From the NCBI RefSeq assembly GCF_002646595.1, contig NZ_PDUD01000047.1:37213-101212 (forward strand): DNA of 64,000 nt, in the 5' to 3' direction. This DNA comes from Flavilitoribacter nigricans DSM 23189 = NBRC 102662 (GTDB lineage: Bacteria; Bacteroidota; Bacteroidia; Chitinophagales; Saprospiraceae). The notes under the pieces were generated by a model. The model saw only the letters and a program-made list of their open reading frames with translations, was not told the DNA's origin and did not search any database. The stretch's first letter is position 1, and every line of letters starts with the position of its first letter. Positions 26,137 to 34,657 of this stretch are shown one piece after another. Both the position numbers and the translations under genes were made by a program.

Positions 26137-29124
26137 ATGGACACAGCTACTACTCAGCGGTCCTTGAAATTGCTGGAGGGTATTCACCGGGCAATTCCCT
26201 GTCTACTTGCTACCAGTGATTTTGTGGGAAATCTAGAAACAAGTTTACGTATTCTGGGAAAGGCGCTTTCATTAGATGCGGTTTTTGTTTCCGTTCTGGA
26301 GCCACCCATTCCGGTGACAGGAGATGACGGCGGCCTGATCCGCACCCCGCTTGTACTGGAAAAGCAAGCCGGCGTCTGGCGCGAATTGCTAAACCGGAAA
26401 GTAGACTGTGAACCGCTGCAATACAAGGAAAACCTGCTTACCTCGCCCCGTGCCGATCGTCCGATCATTGGTGAATTTAGCGAATTTTTTGACAAGATAG
26501 ACCTGAACTGGAACGTAAAAAGTGAAGATTGGGTACACCTCATGCCGCTGTACAGTAACGGCGCCTTAAAAGGAGTACTCGGTTTTGGAGTAGAAGCCGG
26601 TTCGGCAAAAAAACTGGAATTCTATCAGGGTTTTATCGGTACGTTTATCGAAACACTGGCCAACTGGCTGGAACGCTACGAAGTCTTCAAACTGGTGCGG
26701 AGTGAAAGGGATCAGTTGCGGGACCTGGTGAATATGGGCGAGCCACTGGCGGTAAAAGACGCGGAGCTGCGACCCAACTGGGAATACTCCATTTCGGATG
26801 CCCAACTGCTCAATCGGAAGATCGTAACCACTATACCCGATCACGTCTTTATCATTGACCTCCACGATCACTCCAATTTGTATTCCAACCGATCGAATTT
26901 TCTCGGTTATTCGCTGGAGAACATTGATGATCCTTTCGAATTTTTCCAGCAACTGATCCACCCGGATGATATCGGACCGGCCTTCGAGAATTTTTTTGAG
27001 AAACTATCCGGCGCTGCGGATGACGACATCATCGAATCCGAGTACCGCATGTATACCAAAACCGGAGAGGTCGTATGGTTCAATGAGCGGGTAAAGGTTT
27101 TCAAACGGGATAAGCAGGGCGCCGTCTGGCAATATCTGAACATTCTACAGGACATTACCAATCGCAAGAAAGCCCAGGCTGCCGAGGAGAAAAGCAAAGA
27201 ACGCTACAAGAATTTTGTTACCTACAGTACCGACGGTATCTACTATATGAACTGCGGGGTACCCATCGATACCCGACTGACTACTGACGAACAACTGAAA
27301 CTCTATTACGATAACGCCTATATCGAGGATGCCAACCCGGCTATCGCCCAAATGTATAATCTGGAGCAGGAGGGAGATCTGATCGGGGCAACGGTAATGG
27401 AACTGCACCAGGGGGAACATTTTGAGATCAACCAGCGCAGTTTTCTGGATTTTATTAAAAACGGCTACCGCGTAGAGCATATCGAAACCATTGAAACTAC
27501 CGCTGACGGCAATAAGCGGTATTTCCAAAATAGTGCGGTTGGCGATATCGTCAACGGTAAACTGATCGGGATCTGGGGTACCCAACAGGATATTACAGCC
27601 AAACGGGAAGCGGAAATCGCCCGGCATGAAAGCGATATCCTCTTTCGGAATCTTTTTGAGAAAAACCCCCTGGGCGTCGCCATTAGTGATGCCAGCGGTA
27701 AATTGCTGCGTTGCAACCAGCGGTTTGCCCAAATGCTGGGTTACGATCTGGACGAAATGCACCAGATGACCTTTATGGACATTACCCACCCGGAGGAGAT
27801 CGACCAGGAATGGAAAACGGTCGGTGAGGCGATGGAAAAGCAAATGTCCCTGATGGTGATGGAAAAACGCTATATCCACCGCGAGGGACATATTGTCTGG
27901 GCCAACATCAATATGTCGCTTTGGTATAATGAGGATAAAAGCCTGAGACTGGCCATGGGTATGATCGAGGATATCACGGAGAAACGGAAGATCCGCCTGA
28001 AGCTGGAAGAGAACGAAGCTTTTCAGAAAGCCATATTGAGTACGTTGCCGGACCTCAAATTCCGGATCAGTAAAGATGGTGTCTACCTGGATCACTATTC
28101 CTCTCCCAATGATGACCAGGACCTGCTGGTGCCGCCGCAAGCGTTTTTGGGGAAAAATGTATTTGAAGTCTTACCCGATTACCTGGCCAATGCTACTTTG
28201 ATCAATATCAAGAAAGCTATTGAAACCAAGCAGCTGCATTCCTTCGAATACATGCTGCCCATCAGGGGTAATATGTTCCACTTTGAGATCCGGATCAACG
28301 CCATTAATGAGAACGAGGTGATCGCCATCGTCCGGAATGTATCCGAACGGAACTGGGCTCAGGTCGAGCTTAAAAACAAGGTCAGGGAACTGGACGATAA
28401 AAACCGTCAGCTGAAGGATTACATCGATTCCAATATGCAGCTGGAAAACTTTGCCTATATCGCTTCCCATGACCTGCGGGAGCCGCTGCGCACCATGGGC
28501 ACTTTCGCCCAACTGCTCGAAAAGAAATACGCCGATCAATTGGATAGTACCGCAAAGACGTATATCGATTTTGTGGTGCAGGGCTCCAGGAACCTGAATA
28601 ACCTTATTGAAGATCTACTGGTGTATTCCCGGATCCAGATGCAGGAGAACCGCCTGGAGATCATCGATCTGCCGGAGTTGCTGCAGGAAGTAACGAGCGG
28701 ACTCAAGGAATCTATCGAAGAGCAGAATGCCACCATACAATTTCACGGTATTCCGGCCGAAGTAACGGCTAATCCCAACCGGCTGAAGCAGTTATTCCAA
28801 AATCTTATGGCCAATGCGATCAAATTTAAGAAGCAAAACGTGCCGGTCGAAGTGCAGGTAAACTGCCGGGATCTGGGCGATAGCCTGGAATTTGAGATCA
28901 AGGACAACGGGATCGGTATCGATGAGGAATTTCACGAGAAGATCTTCCTGCTTTTCAAAAAACTGCACTCCCGAAAGGATTTCCAGGGTACCGGCCTGGG
29001 GCTGGCCATCTGCAAGAAAGTAGTGGAACAGATGCGGGGAGAGATCTGGCTGGAATCCATTCCCAACGAAGGATCCTCTTTTTTCTTCACTATGCCGAAA
29101 AACCAGCAGAGATTAGGCGATTAG
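26137..29124 (+). CDS. Multi-PAS sensor histidine kinase (cytosolic)
   Basis: 995 residues without a TM segment or signal peptide, so the input is cytosolic. Domains in order: a GAF-like N-terminus (~1-190); PAS1 with PAC (~224-347, ending ILQDITNRKKAQ); PAS2 (~352-493, ending GTQQDITAKREAE); PAS3 (~498-621, ending MIEDITEKRKIR); PAS4 (~627-745); HisKA with the phospho-acceptor His778 in ASHDLREPL; and HATPase_c (N box NLMANAIKF, G1 DNGIGI, G2 GTGLGLAICKK). The kinase is complete and probably active. No response regulator is adjacent. It lies 120 bases before the paired-dyad enhancer of the second permease array, but a functional link is only a guess. Its own promoter is in the 241-base spacer shared with TfoX-N. 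Confidence 0.93.
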   Translation: MDTATTQRSLKLLEGIHRAIPCLLATSDFVGNLETSLRILGKALSLDAVFVSVLEPPIPVTGDDGGLIRTPLVLEKQAGVWRELLNRKVDCEPLQYKENLLTSPRADRPIIGEFSEFFDKIDLNWNVKSEDWVHLMPLYSNGALKGVLGFGVEAGSAKKLEFYQGFIGTFIETLANWLERYEVFKLVRSERDQLRDLVNMGEPLAVKDAELRPNWEYSISDAQLLNRKIVTTIPDHVFIIDLHDHSNLYSNRSNFLGYSLENIDDPFEFFQQLIHPDDIGPAFENFFEKLSGAADDDIIESEYRMYTKTGEVVWFNERVKVFKRDKQGAVWQYLNILQDITNRKKAQAAEEKSKERYKNFVTYSTDGIYYMNCGVPIDTRLTTDEQLKLYYDNAYIEDANPAIAQMYNLEQEGDLIGATVMELHQGEHFEINQRSFLDFIKNGYRVEHIETIETTADGNKRYFQNSAVGDIVNGKLIGIWGTQQDITAKREAEIARHESDILFRNLFEKNPLGVAISDASGKLLRCNQRFAQMLGYDLDEMHQMTFMDITHPEEIDQEWKTVGEAMEKQMSLMVMEKRYIHREGHIVWANINMSLWYNEDKSLRLAMGMIEDITEKRKIRLKLEENEAFQKAILSTLPDLKFRISKDGVYLDHYSSPNDDQDLLVPPQAFLGKNVFEVLPDYLANATLINIKKAIETKQLHSFEYMLPIRGNMFHFEIRINAINENEVIAIVRNVSERNWAQVELKNKVRELDDKNRQLKDYIDSNMQLENFAYIASHDLREPLRTMGTFAQLLEKKYADQLDSTAKTYIDFVVQGSRNLNNLIEDLLVYSRIQMQENRLEIIDLPELLQEVTSGLKESIEEQNATIQFHGIPAEVTANPNRLKQLFQNLMANAIKFKKQNVPVEVQVNCRDLGDSLEFEIKDNGIGIDEEFHEKIFLLFKKLHSRKDFQGTGLGLAICKKVVEQMRGEIWLESIPNEGSSFFFTMPKNQQRLGD

Positions 29125-29244
29125 TCGGAACTGCTTTGATCCGATCGGCCAACACCTTCCTGCTGTATTTTTATTAATCGATAGGGCGGTTTGCACCCCT
29201 TCCATGCTCCATCCGGAAAGCCCCGCTCCGGGGGAATTTCCTAC

Positions 29245-29281
29245 TGTTCAATATCGGACACTTCCTGTTCGTAATCGCACA
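29245..29281 (+). promoter_or_regulatory. Paired dyad, probable enhancer for a sigma-54 activator (site A)
   Basis: TGTTC-AATATC-GGACA (29245-29260) and TGTTC-GTAATC-GCACA (29266-29281) have centres 21 bp apart and are joined by CTTCC. The same pair with the same CTTCC linker recurs at 51358-51395. The centres are 74.5 and 95.5 bp upstream of the -24 GG of the element at 29347. This is the layout of an NtrC-type activator site. Confidence 0.65.
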
Positions 29282-29346
29282 AAATTAGGGCCGAAATACT
29301 GTTGTTTTTTGTTGTATTTTATTGATTTTCAATAAATTGTAATTAT

Positions 29347-29363
29347 TGGCATGTTCGTTGTCA
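29347..29363 (+). promoter_or_regulatory. Sigma-54-like promoter for P10-P15
   Basis: TGGCAT-GTTCG-TTGTCA: the -24 half is a full match to TGGCAY, and the -12 half has TTG but T where GC is usual (GG-N10-GT). Support comes from the upstream dyad pair at the same distance as in the 51-kb copy. The predicted start near 29371 leaves a leader of about 260 bases. Confidence 0.55.
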
Positions 29364-29629
29364 GTAGAATAGGGTATTCCCGGAAAAGCCTTTAAGTGCA
29401 ACATTTTCAGCCTGGTATCAATTAATTTTAGCGGGGTGGAGCAAAAGATAACGCCACCGACAGATCCCAATGGTTGAAGTTTAATTTCCGGAAAATACAG
29501 CTGAGCCTACGAAGGTGCCTCGAATATGATTTCGCAGACTTTCGTACATCAGAAGACCTTGCGGAGCGTTCAGCGTAAATCATGGACGCCAACTCAACAT
29601 CCGACCAATTACACCTCAAAGTCTAAACG

Positions 29630-32008
29630 ATGTTCAACAACTACATTAAACTCGGCATTCGGAACATTCTGAAAAATCGCAGCCTCTCCTTGATCAATGT
29701 TGGTGGCCTGGCCCTGGCCCTCATTGTGAGTATGTTCATTCTGTTGTGGGTAGGCCACGAGACCAGCTACGACAATTTCCACCAAAAGTCAGATCGCATC
29801 TACCAGGTAATGAACAATATGACGGCCGGAAGCGGCCAGATCCAGACCTGGAGAGGATCTCCGGCGCCTTACTACCGGACTCTCAAAGAAAGCCTGCCGG
29901 AGGTGGAAAATGCCTGCATGTTCTACAACAACCCGCTCTCCCTGGAATACCGCAATGAGTCTTTTCGGGAAACCGGTCTGCTGACCACGCCTTCTATTCT
30001 GGAAATGCTCGATTTTCCCCTGGCACTCGGCAATGCAGAGACAGCGCTGGAAGCGCCCTCGTCGATCATCCTCCAGGCGGATATGGCGGAAAAATTCTTC
30101 GGACCGAACTGGCGGAACAACGACAACGTACTCGGCTCCATTGTCAAAGTAGACGGTGGCCTGGAACTGAACGTCACCGGTGTATTCGAACCGGTTAGCG
30201 AACCGACGAACCTCAACTTCAAGTTCATGGTGCCCATCGAAGCGGAATTTCAGCACTATCCGGAAAACCGCAACCACTGGGGCAACTACAGCTACAGCAC
30301 TTTCCTGGAACTGAGCCCCCAGGCTGATGCCGAACAGGTCACCGCTAAACTTCTGCCGGTGATCGCCGAGCATACGGAACTGGGCAAACCCCATTCCATG
30401 TTCCTGCATCCGCTGACGGACCTTTACCTGCATTCTCAGTTTCAGGACGGACACGCCGTCGGAGGGCGGATCAGCTACGTACGGATCTTTTCGGCCGCTG
30501 CCCTCTTCCTGCTGTTCATTGCGGGTATCAACTACATGAACCTGGCTACGGCCACGGCTACCACCCGCGCCAAGGAAGTGGGAATTCGGAAAGTAGCCGG
30601 TGCTCCCCGCAGCCAACTGGCCAATCAGTTTCTGGTGGAATCTATGCTTACTTCCGGCATGGCAACGCTACTGGCGCTGACCGTCGGTTTTTTCCTGCTG
30701 CCGCTGTTTACCAGCATCAGTGGTAAAGAGTTGAGCGGGCAGTTCAGTGACCCCGCTTTCTGGACGGGTTTCGCCGGTGTGGGATTGGGCATTGGGTTGT
30801 TATCGGGGATCTATCCGGCCTTTTTACTTTCCGGATTTAAAACCACGAAGGTGCTGAAAGGTAAACTCACGGATCGTATCGGGGGCCTGCAACTCCGGCG
30901 CGGACTTGTGGTATTGCAGTTTGCCCTGTCCGTTATCCTGATCATTGCCGCTCTCGGAGTGCGTTCCCAGGTGCACTACATTATGAATAAAGACCTCGGT
31001 TTCCAACGCGAGAACGTCTTAGCGCTGGAACTGACCGAGGATATGAACGAAAAATTCGATGTGCTGGAGGCCGGATTGTCCGGTGATCCCTCCATTTTAT
31101 CCGTCGGTCGGGGCCACGAAATGTTGTTCGACGTGTCTACCGGTACGGGAGATCCCACCTGGGAAGGCATGGATGAAAGCCAGCGGGCCATATTTAAGAT
31201 CCTGTTCGTCGATGAGGATTTTTTCGAAACGATGGGACTGGAACTGATCGCGGGTAAAACTTTTGATGATCAGATGGAGGCCGATACGGCCAATGTACCC
31301 ATCGTGATCAATGAGACCGCCGCCCGGCAGATGGGATTTGAGGATGCTATCGACAAACGGGTCAGCTTCTGGGGAGACGAAAACCGCGTGGTTGGCCTGG
31401 TCAAGGATTTTCACAATGCTTCCCTACACACGAATATTCAGCCGCTGATCTTTTATTATTCTCCGGAAAACGCCGGCAATCTATACCTGCGTACCGCTCC
31501 CGGACAGACCCAGGCGGCAATTGCCAGTCTGGAAAAGAACATCACCCAACTGGATCCTAACTACGCCCTCAACTACGCATTTATGGACCAGCAGTACGAA
31601 TCGCTCTACAAAGCTGAGATCCGCACCGGGCAACTGGCCAACATCTTTGCCGTACTAGCCATTGTGATCTCCTGTTTGGGACTGCTGGGCCTGGCGGTAT
31701 TCAATACCCATCGCCGCCTGAAGGAGATCGGTGTGCGGAAGGTATTGGGAGCAAGCGTCATGCAGATCGCCGGTTTGTTGTCCCGCGAATTTGTCCTGCT
31801 CGTAGTCATTGCCTTTGTGATCGGCTTGCCGGTGGCGCGTTACCTCATCATGAACTGGCTGGAACAGTTTACCTTCCACGCGGAGATCGGTTGGTCGGTA
31901 TTTGCGCTGGCGGGGATCGGTGCGGTTTTACTCGCCCTGCTGACGGTCGGCTTCCTCGGCGTAAAAGCGGCGGTAGCGAATCCGGTAGACAGTTTGCGAA
32001 GCGAATAG
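29630..32008 (+). CDS. Tandem-duplicated MacB/FtsX-type ABC permease (P10)
   Basis: 792 residues starting MFNNYIKLGIRNILKNRS; first gene of the second array. The first coupling motif is RAKEVGIRKVAGAPRSQL (~312), preceded by INYMNLATATATT; the second is RLKEIGVRKVLGAS (~696; Leu for Thr, Val for Ile) with GLLSREF. Half-to-half junction LLSGIYPAFLLSGFKT. Periplasmic signature LVKDFHNASLHTNIQP. Both periplasmic domains are somewhat shorter than in the first array. Tail NPVDSLRSE. It is preceded by a sigma-54-like promoter with an enhancer pair, so the six-gene array behind it is probably switched on by an NtrC-type activator rather than constitutively. Confidence 0.92.
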   Translation: MFNNYIKLGIRNILKNRSLSLINVGGLALALIVSMFILLWVGHETSYDNFHQKSDRIYQVMNNMTAGSGQIQTWRGSPAPYYRTLKESLPEVENACMFYNNPLSLEYRNESFRETGLLTTPSILEMLDFPLALGNAETALEAPSSIILQADMAEKFFGPNWRNNDNVLGSIVKVDGGLELNVTGVFEPVSEPTNLNFKFMVPIEAEFQHYPENRNHWGNYSYSTFLELSPQADAEQVTAKLLPVIAEHTELGKPHSMFLHPLTDLYLHSQFQDGHAVGGRISYVRIFSAAALFLLFIAGINYMNLATATATTRAKEVGIRKVAGAPRSQLANQFLVESMLTSGMATLLALTVGFFLLPLFTSISGKELSGQFSDPAFWTGFAGVGLGIGLLSGIYPAFLLSGFKTTKVLKGKLTDRIGGLQLRRGLVVLQFALSVILIIAALGVRSQVHYIMNKDLGFQRENVLALELTEDMNEKFDVLEAGLSGDPSILSVGRGHEMLFDVSTGTGDPTWEGMDESQRAIFKILFVDEDFFETMGLELIAGKTFDDQMEADTANVPIVINETAARQMGFEDAIDKRVSFWGDENRVVGLVKDFHNASLHTNIQPLIFYYSPENAGNLYLRTAPGQTQAAIASLEKNITQLDPNYALNYAFMDQQYESLYKAEIRTGQLANIFAVLAIVISCLGLLGLAVFNTHRRLKEIGVRKVLGASVMQIAGLLSREFVLLVVIAFVIGLPVARYLIMNWLEQFTFHAEIGWSVFALAGIGAVLLALLTVGFLGVKAAVANPVDSLRSE

Positions 32009-32074
32009 TTGTCTTTCGCCATGATACCGGGAGGATCCCCGGTATTCCCTGTAATCATTTTTAAAATTCCCGAC

Positions 32075-34519
32075 ATGCAATTAAAGACCGCTTTTCGTCA
32101 ACTCAGGAAGCAGCGACTTCAAACCATCATCAACCTGTTGGGGTTGACCGTCGGCCTGACGGGCGCTCTGGTGATATTTGTCGGCCTGCGTTACGAGTGG
32201 TCTTTTGATCAGCAGCATTCGGAAGCAGATCAGATCTATCGCGTTGTGCAGCATACGCAGATGGAAGGTAGTGTGGAGCACTGGAATACCACGGCCTATC
32301 CGCTGGCCGCTGCGATGCGGCAGGATTTTCCCGGGATCGAAGTGACCCAGACGGCGGGGCCCTTCAGCCGCATCATCAGTTCGGAAGATCAGGCCGGTAA
32401 TATCGTACGCTTCCGGGAGGATCGCATCCTTTTTGTGGACGGAGATTACCTTCGGCTTTTCGATTTTTCCCGGCATTTCGGCGATCCTGGTTCCATCTGG
32501 CTACAGGGTAACCTGGAATCGGCCTTCAGCGATCCGGATGCGGTGGTACTGACCGAAACCCTGGCCAATCGCTATTTTCAGGATGCGGTGGCCCGGGGTG
32601 AATCCCTGATCGGACGCACTCTTTTACTGAATAACAAAGATCCGCTCACCGTTAGTGGTGTATTGCGGAACCCTCCGGCCAATACCAGCCTACTGTTCGA
32701 TATGCTGGTCCCCTACGAATTCTTTCGGAAAAATAACCCCTATTTTGCCGGCAACTGGTCGGGCAATTACAGGGGCACTACTTTCCTTAAATTCCCGGAT
32801 CGGAAAACCGATATCGCCGCCTGGGAAACCCGGATCGCCGCCTGGCAGAAAAATTACCTGAAACCCGAGGACGATCAACGCATAAGTTATCACCTGCAGG
32901 CCGTCGATGAGATCCATACGGAAACTCTTTACGGCAACAGCCCCGGCAGTTATACCAGTAGCTCCAGTTTACTTTGGGTACTGGCCGGCATGGGACTGAT
33001 CCTCTTGCTCATCGCCGTTTTCAATTTCATCAATCTGGCTACCGCCCAGATCGCGCAGCGTTCCAAAGAAGTGGGTGTTAGAAAAGTGCTGGGAGGGACC
33101 AACTGGCAGCTGCGGCGGCAGTTCCTCAGTGAAACCTTCCTGCTTACGCTGGTTGCCGGCCTCATCTCACTGGTACTGACCCAGTTCCTGCTCCGGCGAT
33201 TAAACACCTGGATGGATATTGTCAACCTGGAATTACAAACCGGTTGGGAACTCTGGGCGGCTACGGCCCTGCTGATATTGATGATCGCTTTGCTGGCGGG
33301 AACCTATCCGGCGGTAGTGATGTCCCGCTTCTCACCGGTCACCGCGCTGAAAAAACAGGCGGAAGAACGGCAGTCCAAAGGCGTAAACCTGCGCCGGGTG
33401 CTGATCGTATCGCAATTCGGGATCGTACAGCTGCTGGTCGTCGCTACTTTGGTGATCGCCTATCAGATGAAATACATGCGCTCTAAAGATCTGGGATTCC
33501 GGCAGGATGCGATCGTGACCGTGGATATTCCGCAGCAAGATTCCGTCAAACTTGCAACACTCCACCAGCGTCTGCAAACTATGCCGGCGATCCGTAAAAT
33601 GAGTTTTGCTTCCGGGCCTCCCACCACCCATGATGTTGCCTACGGCACAACGTATCGCCTGCGGGAAGAGGAGGTAGGTCGGGCCCGCAATGCCGAAATG
33701 AAGGTCGTGGACCTCAGCTATTTGGATCTTTACGAACTGGATATGGTAGCCGGTAAATGGCTGGGCCGCGCTCAGGTTTCCGACCGGTTTAATGGTTTTG
33801 TGATCAACGAAACGGCAGCGCGGGAACTCGGTCTGGATCCGGAAAATGCTGTTGGGAAAAACGTAGTGATCAACGAGGGAGAAGCTCCCGTTATCGGCGT
33901 GATCAGGGATTTTCACAATAATTCGCTGCAGGATGCCATCACGCCTTGCATCCTTATGTATTGGGGCTCGTCTTTTTTTAGTGAACTCCATCTGCAGGTA
34001 TCGCCGCAGGGTGCACCGCTGGAAACAACGCTGAGTGGGATCGAATCCATCTGGCGGGATGTATTTCCGGATCGGATCTATAACTACCAGTTCCTAAGTG
34101 AAACCCTGGCGCGAAATTATGCCGTAGAACGACTGACCTTCCGGGCATTTAGCGCGGTTGCCCTTTTAGCCATTTTTGTGGGGTGCATCGGGTTGTTCGG
34201 TTTGGTGAGTTTTCTGAATGAAAAACGAAATAAAGAGATCGGTATTCGCAAAGTGTTGGGAGCCAGTATCGCTCAGATAGCGAGCCTGCTCTCCCGGGAA
34301 ATGCTCGGTTTGATCCTGCTGGCCCTGGTGCTGGCATCTCCCGTGGCCTATTTCGCCATGAGGCGGTGGCTGGATGAATTTGCCTATCCGATCGACATGG
34401 AATGGTACTATTTCGTAGCGGCCGGTCTGAGTGCCGTATTGATCGCCGCGCTTACGGTGGGACTGAAGATCTGGTCGGCGGCCCGCATGAATCCGGTAGA
34501 AAGCCTGAAGAACGAATAA
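32075..34519 (+). CDS. Tandem-duplicated MacB/FtsX-type ABC permease (P11)
   Basis: 814 residues from the ATG at 32075 (MQLKTAFRQLRKQRL). The frame is open back to a TTG at 32009 and an ATG at 32021, but those add a segment unlike any paralogue. It lacks the N-x-[LF]-K residues of the common start. First coupling motif RSKEVGVRKVLGGTNWQL (~328; Ser for Ala, bulky Trp after the turn). The second, RNKEIGIRKVLGAS (~718), is followed by SLLSREM. The last TM pair contains SPVAYFAMRRWLDEFAYPI. Half-to-half junction LLAGTYPAVVMSRFSP. Periplasmic signature VIRDFHNNSLQDAITP. Tail NPVESLKNE, preceded by a Trp-containing KIWSAAR instead of QSxxAA, as in P15. Confidence 0.91.
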   Translation: MQLKTAFRQLRKQRLQTIINLLGLTVGLTGALVIFVGLRYEWSFDQQHSEADQIYRVVQHTQMEGSVEHWNTTAYPLAAAMRQDFPGIEVTQTAGPFSRIISSEDQAGNIVRFREDRILFVDGDYLRLFDFSRHFGDPGSIWLQGNLESAFSDPDAVVLTETLANRYFQDAVARGESLIGRTLLLNNKDPLTVSGVLRNPPANTSLLFDMLVPYEFFRKNNPYFAGNWSGNYRGTTFLKFPDRKTDIAAWETRIAAWQKNYLKPEDDQRISYHLQAVDEIHTETLYGNSPGSYTSSSSLLWVLAGMGLILLLIAVFNFINLATAQIAQRSKEVGVRKVLGGTNWQLRRQFLSETFLLTLVAGLISLVLTQFLLRRLNTWMDIVNLELQTGWELWAATALLILMIALLAGTYPAVVMSRFSPVTALKKQAEERQSKGVNLRRVLIVSQFGIVQLLVVATLVIAYQMKYMRSKDLGFRQDAIVTVDIPQQDSVKLATLHQRLQTMPAIRKMSFASGPPTTHDVAYGTTYRLREEEVGRARNAEMKVVDLSYLDLYELDMVAGKWLGRAQVSDRFNGFVINETAARELGLDPENAVGKNVVINEGEAPVIGVIRDFHNNSLQDAITPCILMYWGSSFFSELHLQVSPQGAPLETTLSGIESIWRDVFPDRIYNYQFLSETLARNYAVERLTFRAFSAVALLAIFVGCIGLFGLVSFLNEKRNKEIGIRKVLGASIAQIASLLSREMLGLILLALVLASPVAYFAMRRWLDEFAYPIDMEWYYFVAAGLSAVLIAALTVGLKIWSAARMNPVESLKNE

Positions 34520-34657
34520 TATTGTTGTTGCGATAAACAAAAGGGGAATGCATACGAGCTGTCCCCGATCAGTCTGCGGAAGTGAGGCCGCAGTTTAATG
34601 CGCCGGAAATGCGCCGCATCGTGGCATCAGATATCGAACCATTTAAACCGCCCGACT

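Larger units (their letters stand above)
29125..29629. other. Regulatory intergenic region before the second permease array
   Basis: 505 bases with no supportable gene. It contains a GC-rich patch around 29195-29235, the paired dyad at 29245-29281, the sigma-54-like promoter at 29347-29363, and then ~260 bases of leader before the P10 ATG. No terminator with a T-run was found for the histidine kinase. Confidence 0.6.
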
